A DNA stretch of 5,159 bases from an uncultured Methylococcaceae bacterium (GTDB taxonomy: Bacteria; Pseudomonadota; Gammaproteobacteria; Methylococcales; Methylomonadaceae). The notes beneath the pieces are model-generated. The model was not told the origin of the DNA and made no database searches. It saw nothing but the letters and a program-made list of their open reading frames with translations. The translations under genes were made by a program, and so were the position numbers. Location: the NCBI GenBank assembly GCA_903939355.1, contig CAJAHC010000041.1:1-5159 (forward strand), written 5' to 3'. Shown piece by piece: positions 1 through 5,159 of this stretch. Every line of letters starts with the position of its first letter. The first letter of the stretch is position 1.

Positions 1-223
1 CAATTTTCTCCACTTCCGGCTCAGGAATTTTATCAACCTTAGGCGGTGGTGGTGGGGGTGGTGGTTTAAACAACTCGATAGGCATTATTTTTTTTTCGTG
101 CTTTACGGGAGGTTGACTAACAAAACTACCAATAATTTTAAAAACATAAATAATAGCCACTAAGAGGATAACTCCCCCTATGATTTTTGGCAGGTAACCT
201 TTGATTTTTTGTATATCAATCAT
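1..223 (-). CDS. TonB-like energy transducer, N-terminal part (cut by window edge)
   Basis: The 74 visible codons have the layout of a TonB-family transducer. There is a short basic cytoplasmic start (residues 1-13), one hydrophobic membrane segment (about 14-35, rich in Ile and Val), then a periplasmic stretch with eight consecutive prolines (54-61) followed by charged Pro/Glu/Lys residues (KVDKIPEPEVEK). TonB proteins carry motion from an ExbB/ExbD motor across the periplasm to the outer membrane through such a proline-rich spacer. The C-terminal domain that would prove the family lies off the left edge. The ATG at 223 is well supported because an in-frame TGA lies only one codon upstream. 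No strong ribosome site is visible. The gene starts 14 bases after the exbD stop, so it is probably the third gene of the same operon. The SHLS-type motif of classical TonB membrane helices is not evident, so a TonB/TolA-like relative is possible. Confidence 0.75.
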   Translation of the reverse strand, partial: MIDIQKIKGYLPKIIGGVILLVAIIYVFKIIGSFVSQPPVKHEKKIMPIELFKPPPPPPPPKVDKIPEPEVEKI

Positions 224-237
224 AAGTCAGAACTAAC

Positions 238-642
238 CTACTTAACTAGATTTTGAGTGACTAAACCGACTTGCGTAATTTCAAGCTTACCCAGCAAAGC
301 AAGAATATCGATAACATTTTGGTACTGAACAGTTGCATCTCCCTTAACTACAACTGGCAAAGCAGGATTAGCGGCTTTATATTGCAATAATGTAGTTTCC
401 AACTGCTCCATAGTGACTGGAAAAGTATCAAGAAAAATAGTACCATCAGCAGTTACGGTAATTGCTTTAGTTTGAGGTTTTGCCAGACTGGGTGTATTAC
501 TGGCTTTGGGCAAATTAACAGAAACACCTTGAACTGATGCCGTAGTCATCAAGATAAAAACAATCAATAATACATAAGCCAAATCAAGCATTGGCGTCAC
601 GTTTATTTCGTCATAGGCTGCATTTTCTTCTTGTAATTTCAT
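238..642 (-). CDS. exbD: ExbD/TolR-family biopolymer transport protein
   Basis: This 134-residue protein is the usual length for ExbD. Residues 12-20 (EINVTPMLD) match the family signature just before and at the start of the single membrane helix (about 19-35). Asp20 corresponds to the protonatable aspartate of ExbD/TolR that is needed for proton flow. After the helix comes a Thr/Ser/Pro-rich linker and a periplasmic domain (about 60-132) with the family pattern ITVTADGTIFLD, then VVVKGDATVQYQNVIDIL and a final strand with GLVTQ. It should sit in the inner membrane with the ExbB-like protein encoded upstream and drive the TonB-like protein encoded 14 bases downstream. An in-frame TGA upstream leaves the ATG at 642 as the first reasonable start. 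Shine-Dalgarno pairing is poor (AAAACTAAAAATAT before the ATG). The gene lies 67 bases after the channel gene with no clear terminator between, so co-transcription is likely. Confidence 0.93.
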   Translation of the reverse strand: MKLQEENAAYDEINVTPMLDLAYVLLIVFILMTTASVQGVSVNLPKASNTPSLAKPQTKAITVTADGTIFLDTFPVTMEQLETTLLQYKAANPALPVVVKGDATVQYQNVIDILALLGKLEITQVGLVTQNLVK

Positions 643-709
643 ATATTTTTAGTTTTCATTCAGCGTATTTGTATAATTGCTTTAGTTATGACTTCAGCTA
701 TAGTAATGA

Positions 710-2506
710 TCAAGTATGTTGCTCACTTAATGTTGCAATAAATTCATCAACAAATACGTGCATATCAGCTGTGATTTCTTTGATATTGCCACCTAAATAG
801 TTGTATCCAAACAAACACGGTATCGCTACAACAAGACCGGCTACTGTTGCAGTTAATGCGCCAGCAATACCTGGAGCAATAGCATTAACATTGACTTCGC
901 CACTAACAGCAATCGCAGCAAAAGTAATCATTACCCCAATAACTGTTCCTAATAAACCCAAGAAAGGCCCACCACTAATCGCGATAGTGAGTAATACCAT
1001 TTGTGCATTTAGTTTTTGCAATTCCCTCGTTAACTTTGCTTCCATAATTGCTCTAACGGCATTCATTGACTGCGCAGATAAAACCTGTTCACTGCCTGGA
1101 GCAGCATTATTTTTGTATAAACGACGGTTCATCTCTTCAACACCGACATGGTAAATTCGATAAATAGTTGAACCTGAAAATGCTCCGTGTTTCTGAGTAA
1201 ACGATAACAATAAAGGGGGCTCATCACTTCCACTATCTTCACTATTTAGGCTACCTATATCATTAACTGCTAATTGACTGTAAGCTTTTTCAAATTTTTT
1301 GTTTTCACTCTGTATACGACTCAGCAAGATAGCTTTAAGTATCATCACAACCCAACTAACAACAAACATTACAGCCAGAATTCCAATAATAATCCAGCCA
1401 TCTGTTGTTACATTTTTTAACGAACCCATAATCAAGGATTCGCCACCTTCTTCACTATCGGGCGTACTATCTTCCCCATAAGTTAATAACTCTAAGGATT
1501 GGCCTTGCATTTTGGCATCAAATTTAATTGAATTAGCATCAAGAGCAACTTTATAAATCACCAATTGGTCAAGCGCACCTTTAAAGCCTCTATTGCCCAA
1601 TTCATCTGCGCCAATGGATATATTGCTAGTCAAATCTCGGGTGACTATGCCAAGTGAGCCTACGCTTGCGCCATCCACATATAAAACCATAGAATCAGCA
1701 TTTGCAACCACCGCTATATGATGCCAAGACCCCAGAGATAAAGGCACCGAAGCTTTGATAACTTGCTTTGAACCTTCCTCAACTTCAACAGCAACTAAAT
1801 CACTGATAATCGATAAGGCCACATGACCGCCCACACCTGATCTTTCGAAGATTACGCTATCGCTTTGAGATTGATCTGTTTTCACCCAAGCCTCAATAGT
1901 CCAACCCAAACCAGGTGACATTTGCAAAGAAGGCGTCGCAGGAGTATGAATAAACTGGCTACCATTAAAGAGTGCCGCTTCTCCAATCAAGCCACCCTCA
2001 CCTATCGTTGAAGTGACTTCCCCCGGATTATTGCCGTATGCGGTTAAATCTTTTATTCCTGGCTGTCCAAATTCATAGGCCAACACTACATTGGGATCAA
2101 ACGAACCGCCCGCGTCTTGTGCATCTACAGCCTGAGGATTACCATAATAAATCCAAAGAGAGGGATCAGTTGCAGCAGCTAAATCAGCAGGTAGCTTGAC
2201 CCAAATAAACGCCATTTCATTGATGGTATCTAGCTTTTCAATATAAAACTTTAGTGGCGTTTCTTCATCGGCAGCTAATATACGAATATCCTTACCTTTC
2301 TCAGCAATATCAGTAAAAAAAGTAAAGTTACCTGTATGTAATCTGATTAATGCGAAAGAGGCAGCGGGGATTGCCAAGCCATCTTGTTTCAATTTCGCCG
2401 TGTCTAAAGTTATTTTTTTCTTATAACCCCAGTCTGCATTCCACCATGCCGATGCTATGGATGGAACAAACAGAAGAATCACCAATAAAAAACCAATTCG
2501 TTTCAT
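710..2506 (-). CDS. MotA/TolQ/ExbB proton-channel protein with secreted DUF2341 and LamG-like N-terminal domains
   Basis: This 598-residue protein is far longer than ordinary ExbB (about 240 residues) because it is a fusion. Residues 1-20 form a signal peptide (basic MKR, hydrophobic core, ASA before WW). Residues about 48-125 resemble DUF2341, ending in the typical LWIYYGNPQAVDA. Residues about 140-335 look like a LamG/concanavalin jelly roll (AALFNGSQFI, WTIEAWVKTD, WHHIAVVANADSMVLYVDG, ALDQLVIYKVAL). An acidic linker precedes membrane helix 1 (about 371-393), which is followed by a cytoplasmic stretch. Helices 2 and 3 (about 503-533 and 549-571) carry the channel motifs GLLGTVIGVM and TATVAGLVVAIP. 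This topology puts the jelly roll in the periplasm, as expected if TM1 runs outside to inside as in ExbB. The protein presumably forms the channel with the ExbD encoded next. I prefer the ATG at 2506, although a TTG at 2518 is in frame, because the ATG has a well-spaced GAGAG and begins directly with the signal peptide. The glycan-binding role of the jelly roll is inferred from fold resemblance only. Confidence 0.9.
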   Translation of the reverse strand: MKRIGFLLVILLFVPSIASAWWNADWGYKKKITLDTAKLKQDGLAIPAASFALIRLHTGNFTFFTDIAEKGKDIRILAADEETPLKFYIEKLDTINEMAFIWVKLPADLAAATDPSLWIYYGNPQAVDAQDAGGSFDPNVVLAYEFGQPGIKDLTAYGNNPGEVTSTIGEGGLIGEAALFNGSQFIHTPATPSLQMSPGLGWTIEAWVKTDQSQSDSVIFERSGVGGHVALSIISDLVAVEVEEGSKQVIKASVPLSLGSWHHIAVVANADSMVLYVDGASVGSLGIVTRDLTSNISIGADELGNRGFKGALDQLVIYKVALDANSIKFDAKMQGQSLELLTYGEDSTPDSEEGGESLIMGSLKNVTTDGWIIIGILAVMFVVSWVVMILKAILLSRIQSENKKFEKAYSQLAVNDIGSLNSEDSGSDEPPLLLSFTQKHGAFSGSTIYRIYHVGVEEMNRRLYKNNAAPGSEQVLSAQSMNAVRAIMEAKLTRELQKLNAQMVLLTIAISGGPFLGLLGTVIGVMITFAAIAVSGEVNVNAIAPGIAGALTATVAGLVVAIPCLFGYNYLGGNIKEITADMHVFVDEFIATLSEQHT

Positions 2507-2511
2507 TATTT

Positions 2512-2516
2512 CTCTC
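2512..2516 (-). promoter_or_regulatory. Ribosome binding site GAGAG that decides the start of the channel gene
   Basis: Read on the minus strand, GAGAG ends five bases before the ATG at 2506, a good Shine-Dalgarno position. The in-frame TTG at 2518 overlaps this site and has no comparable site of its own. Starting at TTG would add four residues (MREI) ahead of an already complete signal peptide. Confidence 0.6.
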
Positions 2517-2542
2517 AATTGCTTATATATTATTATTGTGAC

Positions 2543-2581
2543 AAAGAAACATTACATTATTATGACTATTTAAAATAAGTA
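2543..2581. repeat. Intact 39-base repeat unit (copy 1)
   Basis: This unit consists of AAAGAAACATTACATT (2543-2558) joined directly to a 23-base part at 2559-2581 containing CTATTTAAAATAAGTA. The first part recurs exactly at 2604-2619. The second recurs at 2910-2932 with one mismatch (A at 2565, G at 2916). In this copy the two parts touch; in the other copy 290 bases separate them. The unit ends 36 bases upstream of the channel gene's ATG, where its promoter would be expected. Confidence 0.8.
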
Positions 2582-2594
2582 GTATATTTGCCAA
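2568..2594 (-). promoter_or_regulatory. Possible sigma-70-like promoter for the exb-like operon
   Basis: On the minus strand TTGGCA (2594-2589, five of six bases match TTGACA) is followed after 15 bases by TTAAAT (2573-2568, four of six match TATAAT). The spacing is shorter than the ideal 17. The region is so A+T-rich that chance matches are common, so this is only a candidate. The -10-like element lies inside the intact 39-base repeat unit, which would tie the promoter to that repeat. Confidence 0.2.
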
Positions 2595-2603
2595 AATTAA
2601 CTG

Positions 2604-2619
2604 AAAGAAACATTACATT
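2604..2619. repeat. Left half of interrupted repeat unit (copy 2)
   Basis: AAAGAAACATTACATT here is identical over 16 bases to 2543-2558, 61 bases away. What follows (CGCTGG) is unlike copy 1. The expected continuation is found instead at 2910, so this is the left part of a split copy. Confidence 0.75.
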
Positions 2620-2909
2620 CGCTGGAAATCTTGGAAATGGAACGGTGCGAAGTGAATACTTTTAGACGCCGATAGCCGTAAGGGCATCTGTTTTCACGAA
2701 GTCCAGTGAAGCGTAGTGAAAATGCAGGCTTTACGAAACGACGTCAAGTCATTGCGAGGTTATGGGAACATTCCTTGCTGGGTTTGTTTGATGCGAGCGA
2801 AGCAGGACGGATCGAGACAACTGAAGGCATTGGCGGGCACGTATTTTTTTGCTGATTTTTCGAGCAGGAAGTCCGGATAAATATTTCGCAAAAATAGCGA
2901 CTCACCTGC
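2620..2909. mobile_element. 290-base G+C-richer segment splitting a repeat unit; possible small non-autonomous element
   Basis: This segment lies exactly between the two halves of repeat copy 2. By hand count, 117 of 240 bases (about 49%) at 2641-2880 are G or C, against 11 of 60 at 2521-2580. That suggests a different origin. The flanks share ATT (2617-2619 and 2910-2912), or CATT if the element ends one base earlier, which could be a short target duplication. I see no convincing terminal inverted repeats and no transposase. It holds an inverted repeat, TTTTCAC (2691-2697) and GTGAAAA (2716-2722), which may fold as RNA. Alternatives are an internal deletion in copy 1 of a longer 329-base repeat (2604-2932), or a decayed gene fragment. 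It encodes no convincing protein. Confidence 0.4.
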
Positions 2910-2932
2910 ATTATGGCTATTTAAAATAAGTA
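2910..2932. repeat. Right half of interrupted repeat unit (copy 2)
   Basis: These 23 bases match 2559-2581 with a single difference (G for A at 2916), including the shared CTATTTAAAATAAGTA. To the left is the 290-base segment rather than AAAGAAACATTACATT. To the right the sequence (CAGCCC) no longer follows copy 1. Confidence 0.75.
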
Positions 2933-2984
2933 CAGCCCTTTGCGCGATGGGCCTTTAATGAACCCCAGCAAGTAAATTTTCAAT

Positions 2985-3074
2985 TCATGACCAGTTGATA
3001 AGTTCATGAACATCGTCTAACTCTTTTAAAGCCTTATTCTCAATCAGCCTAGCAAGTTTTTCACGCCATTTTAA
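2985..3074 (-). pseudogene. Possible C-terminal relic of an unrecognised small protein
   Basis: A minus-strand frame closed upstream by TAA at 3077-3075 reads about 29 codons to a TGA at 2987-2985. Its composition is that of a soluble helical protein (WREKLARLIENKALKELD, then ending HELINWS). It has no ATG, GTG or TTG near its start. The amphipathic, charged pattern looks more like real protein than random A+T-rich translation, so it may be the tail of a gene whose front was lost. I do not recognise the family. Chance is a real alternative at this length. Confidence 0.2.
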
Positions 3075-3102
3075 TTACAACGCGAATCATTTAAACCGAT
3101 TT

Positions 3103-3123
3103 GCCACATTACCCTAGGGTGGC
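3103..3123. repeat. Imperfect palindrome around ACCCTAGGGT
   Basis: ACCCTAGGGT (3111-3120) is a perfect 10-base palindrome. It is enclosed by GCCAC (3103-3107) and GTGGC (3119-3123), which are also complementary. Removing the four bases ATTA (3108-3111) would give a perfect GCCACCC-TA-GGGTGGC palindrome. It could be a protein binding site or a remnant element end. No T-run follows on either strand, so it is not a typical terminator. Confidence 0.35.
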
Positions 3124-3307
3124 TAAGTAGCAGTTTATGTAGGTATCGATATCACTGCAAAATTTACACTGAAAGGTTCTGAGCCTCTAGCATTGGCATC
3201 AACCTACTTAAACGCACCACCTTAAAACCCCTTTTAAACTTGGATTAAATTTAAAAACCTAATTTCGTTTACTGTGAGAGCTTTTCAATTAATGAGTACT
3301 TAACTAA

Positions 3308-3461
3308 TTAACCGTCACCCATTCCTATCACCTCAACACTTAACATACCTAAAGGCATATTATTGCTGTCTTCTCCTTCTTTATCATCCACTCCAGTAGC
3401 TGCTTGCGAAACCTGAGTAACATTAGCAGTCATATTGCTAGCACCTGTTAAACCTGCAGCC
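3308..3461 (-). pseudogene. Frame-shifted C-terminal tail of the filamentous-haemagglutinin-like protein
   Basis: In the frame one base over from the long adhesin frame, this stretch reads AAGLTGASNMTANVTQVSQ, then an acidic stretch (DDKEGEDSNN), then MPLGMLSVEVIGMGDG and a TAA at 3308. This matches my memory of how DUF3739-type haemagglutinin proteins end after the GVSTGVP motif: a small-residue-rich GLTGASN segment and a final VEVIG-type strand. It therefore belongs to the gene at 3438-5159 and is not a separate gene. The open frame does run back to a GTG at 3523, but that has no ribosome site and lies inside the adhesin gene. Whether the shift is a true mutation or a sequencing error cannot be decided here. 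Confidence 0.7.
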
Positions 3462-5159
3462 ACTGCCACTTGATTGCGCCGGAACGCCTGTACTGACACC
3501 GCCAACGGAGATATTATTAGCACCTAGTACTGCAGTTGCTGCAATAATCACGTTTGTTCCACCTATTCCTGCTTCACCCGCATCAACAACCCCTTTAGGT
3601 GCAAATAAAAACACATCACCAGGGGATACGCCAGGAGGAGCGGCTGTTCGTATTCCACTACCAGTTGTAATTCTAGGTGCAGGAATTACCAACTTATTAG
3701 AGGCATCAAAATATGGTGAATCGACCTTAACCGCCAAAGCTGATTTAGCTCCTTTACCTGCATCAATGGATCCATCAGAAGACCATATCAAAATACTGCC
3801 ACCTCCGAGGGTAAATACACGAGAAGTATTGACGATAAAATCATTCTTAACAAAAGCATTAATATTGCCTTGTCCTTGAGCAACAATCCCTAATTGATCA
3901 GCCGACTTAGCACCCTCACTCACAACCGCTACACCTGCATTGACTTGCCCACCTGGCACCATTATATTGATATCACCGCCTGAAATAGTTTGCAACTTAC
4001 TAAAAAACAAACTTAAATCACCTTTCCATTTGTTATCTGGGAACAGCGTATCAATAACAGCGAATCCGCTTGCGTTACCTATTGATTTGTTGGATGCCGA
4101 CGCTGACCCCCCTATCTTTAATTCATTAAAAAACACTTTTGATATAATTGCATTTAACTGAGGCTGAATAGCTAATGCCTTATCACCTGTCAGATTACCA
4201 AAAGCGATTAATGCTTGAGATTCAGATAATGATGATCCACCTGGTTGTTGTTGCATATATCCGGTAATCAATGAGTTAATTTGCACAAATTGATCCTTAT
4301 ACAGTGGATTACCACTAATATACTTATCAATAAAGGCAGCATAATTTGGTGCACCCTCATTCAAACCAACGATAACATCCATGGACGAGCCATTACTAGA
4401 CAAACCGGGGTTGTATACATTACCCACGGTACTTATCCCAACCGAAGACCCTAAGTCAATGTTCCTGCCGGACTTAACTAATACATTTCCGGGACCAGCA
4501 ACCTCCATCATATAAGTAGCATTTTTTTGGGTTGGATTACCATTACTATCTAAGTCAGTAATAAAAGCAATGTCACGGCCGGCTGAAATTATAGATGCAT
4601 CATTTGTATCAATTTGCTGTAATTGAATCGAGGCATTTAGTAAATCATTGCCTGCCTGGATGATTGACTGTTTAGGTAAGTTAATTTGAACAGAAGAAAT
4701 ATCTCCGTGTTGCGTAATTATTCTTGCAGGATTTTTGTCGCCTTTATGGACAGGAATATTAGCATGAAGTAATGTTGTATTGCCCGTGCCGGAGTTTATC
4801 GCCAAGGTATCAAAAATACTACCTGCAGTTAATTGTTGAGGATCTGAATTATCAGCTATTGGATTATATGCAGTCGGTAATAAGGATGAATCAGCATCTG
4901 ACATGATCAAACTCGATTGCCTAATACCTGAAGTTATATCCTGTTTTGCTAAGATATTTAAATTAGATACTGGAGAAGGAAACAAAATAATATCGCTATC
5001 CAACTTAATACTGCCACTAAATGAAGTTGCATCGAGTGATGCTGGGTACACATGAGCCAAATATTGTTCCTGACTATTAGGGGTAGTATCAATACCCAAA
5101 ATACTTGAAATAACACTAATATCAGAATTTAAATGGATATCTCCAGCCATTGAATTAAG
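3438..5159 (-). CDS. Filamentous-haemagglutinin-like giant adhesin, C-terminal part (DUF3739 type), 5' end outside window, 3' end frameshifted
   Basis: The frame is open through the right edge (LNS precedes the Met at 5150), so the start lies outside. Counting from that internal Met, 570 residues are visible. They show the Gly/Asn/Ser-rich, strand-turn pattern of a secreted beta-helix. Landmarks are ASIISAGRDIAF (185-196), VAGPGNVLVKSGRNIDLGSS (217-236), TISGGDINIMVPGGQVNAG (388-406), RVFTLGGGSILIWSSDGSID (444-463) and FAPKGVVDAGEAGIGG (516-531). I recognise this series as typical of DUF3739-containing haemagglutinin-family proteins, which are exported to the cell surface, usually by two-partner secretion. 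No cysteine occurs until the last six residues before the stop (GCRFNRC), which fits a frameshift there. The expected C-terminus continues in another frame to 3308. No secretion partner is visible. The exb-like operon follows about 800 bases downstream on the same strand. Confidence 0.85.
   Translation of the reverse strand, partial: LNSMAGDIHLNSDISVISSILGIDTTPNSQEQYLAHVYPASLDATSFSGSIKLDSDIILFPSPVSNLNILAKQDITSGIRQSSLIMSDADSSLLPTAYNPIADNSDPQQLTAGSIFDTLAINSGTGNTTLLHANIPVHKGDKNPARIITQHGDISSVQINLPKQSIIQAGNDLLNASIQLQQIDTNDASIISAGRDIAFITDLDSNGNPTQKNATYMMEVAGPGNVLVKSGRNIDLGSSVGISTVGNVYNPGLSSNGSSMDVIVGLNEGAPNYAAFIDKYISGNPLYKDQFVQINSLITGYMQQQPGGSSLSESQALIAFGNLTGDKALAIQPQLNAIISKVFFNELKIGGSASASNKSIGNASGFAVIDTLFPDNKWKGDLSLFFSKLQTISGGDINIMVPGGQVNAGVAVVSEGAKSADQLGIVAQGQGNINAFVKNDFIVNTSRVFTLGGGSILIWSSDGSIDAGKGAKSALAVKVDSPYFDASNKLVIPAPRITTGSGIRTAAPPGVSPGDVFLFAPKGVVDAGEAGIGGTNVIIAATAVLGANNISVGGVSTGVPAQSSGSGCRFNRC

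Larger units (their letters stand above)
2933..3307. other. Non-coding stretch between the adhesin gene and the repeat cluster
   Basis: These 375 bases follow the adhesin stop codon on the minus strand. I find no intact gene, tRNA or strong terminator. They hold a short open frame that looks like a gene relic (2985-3074), an imperfect palindrome (3103-3123) and a weak A/T-only stem (TTAAAA, CCCC loop, TTTTAA at 3222-3237). That stem is too weak to call a terminator. The rest appears featureless. Confidence 0.6.

Noticed and set aside
591..800. Plus-strand frame of 69 codons
   Set aside because: It lies antisense over the exbD start, the intergenic gap and the end of the channel gene. It has no recognisable domain, and both overlapped genes are strongly supported.
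801..1154. Plus-strand frame of 117 codons
   Set aside because: It is entirely antisense to the ExbB-like channel domain. The Ala/Pro/Ile-rich sequence mirrors the membrane-helix codons of the real gene.
1299..1481. Plus-strand frame of 60 codons
   Set aside because: It is antisense to membrane helix 1 and the linker of the channel protein, and shows no protein family features.
2350..2541. Plus-strand frame of 63 codons
   Set aside because: It is antisense to the signal peptide and start of the channel gene, with no ribosome site or known motif.
2722..2880. Plus-strand frame of 52 codons inside the 290-base segment
   Set aside because: It has no ribosome site and no recognised domain, and an equally long frame lies antisense to it. 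Open frames of this size are expected in G+C-richer DNA.
2620..2909. Classical insertion sequence
   Set aside because: It is too short to encode a transposase, and I could not find convincing terminal inverted repeats. Only a non-autonomous element remains possible.
2744..2911. Minus-strand frame of 55 codons starting inside the right repeat half
   Set aside because: It has no Shine-Dalgarno site, and its composition (many Ser, Cys and Pro) looks like non-coding translation. It competes with the antisense frame above.
2543..2932. CRISPR array
   Set aside because: There are only two copies, one of them split, with no regular spacers and no cas genes.
3222..3237. Terminator for the adhesin gene (TTAAAA-CCCC-TTTTAA)
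   Set aside because: The stem has only A/T pairs and no T-run after it on the minus strand, so it would be too unstable to act as an intrinsic terminator.
3308..3523. Independent small gene starting at a GTG at 3523
   Set aside because: Its first part overlaps conserved adhesin sequence in another frame and has no ribosome site. Only the part after the frameshift looks like real protein, and that part belongs to the adhesin.
3940..4161. Plus-strand frame of 73 codons
   Set aside because: It is antisense within the adhesin, whose family motifs run through this stretch on the other strand.

Overview
This 5,159-base window is A+T-rich. All its genes lie on the minus strand, so it reads from high to low coordinates. 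The proteins point to a Gram-negative proteobacterium: a very large surface adhesin of the filamentous-haemagglutinin type, and an ExbB/ExbD/TonB-type energising module. The style of these proteins resembles gammaproteobacteria such as methylotrophs of the Methylococcales, but that is an impression and no marker gene here proves it.

Region 1 (5159-3308) holds the C-terminal part of a filamentous-haemagglutinin-like beta-helix protein whose start lies beyond the right edge. Its reading frame breaks close to the end. The long frame stops at 3438, while the sequence expected to finish the family's C-terminus continues one frame over to a stop at 3308. One extra base near 3461 explains the break.

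Region 2 (3307-2507) is about 800 bases with no convincing intact gene. It contains a decayed reading frame, a palindrome, and a two-part repeat. A 39-base unit is intact at 2543-2581. Its second copy is split into two halves (2604-2619 and 2910-2932) by 290 bases of much higher G+C. This looks like an insertion into one of two tandem copies, or the reverse: an internal deletion that produced the short copy. The short copy lies in the presumed promoter region of the next operon.

Region 3 (2506-1) is a compact three-gene set. The first gene encodes a proton-channel subunit of the MotA/TolQ/ExbB family with an unusual secreted N-terminal half (signal peptide, DUF2341-like domain, LamG/concanavalin-like jelly roll). 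The second encodes ExbD, and the third a TonB-like transducer cut by the left edge. Together they should form an inner-membrane motor that uses the proton gradient to act on the periplasm or outer membrane. The glycan-binding-like domain on the channel subunit suggests that the motor senses or is anchored to a periplasmic polymer. Its location just downstream of a giant adhesin raises the possibility that the two work together, but this is inference.
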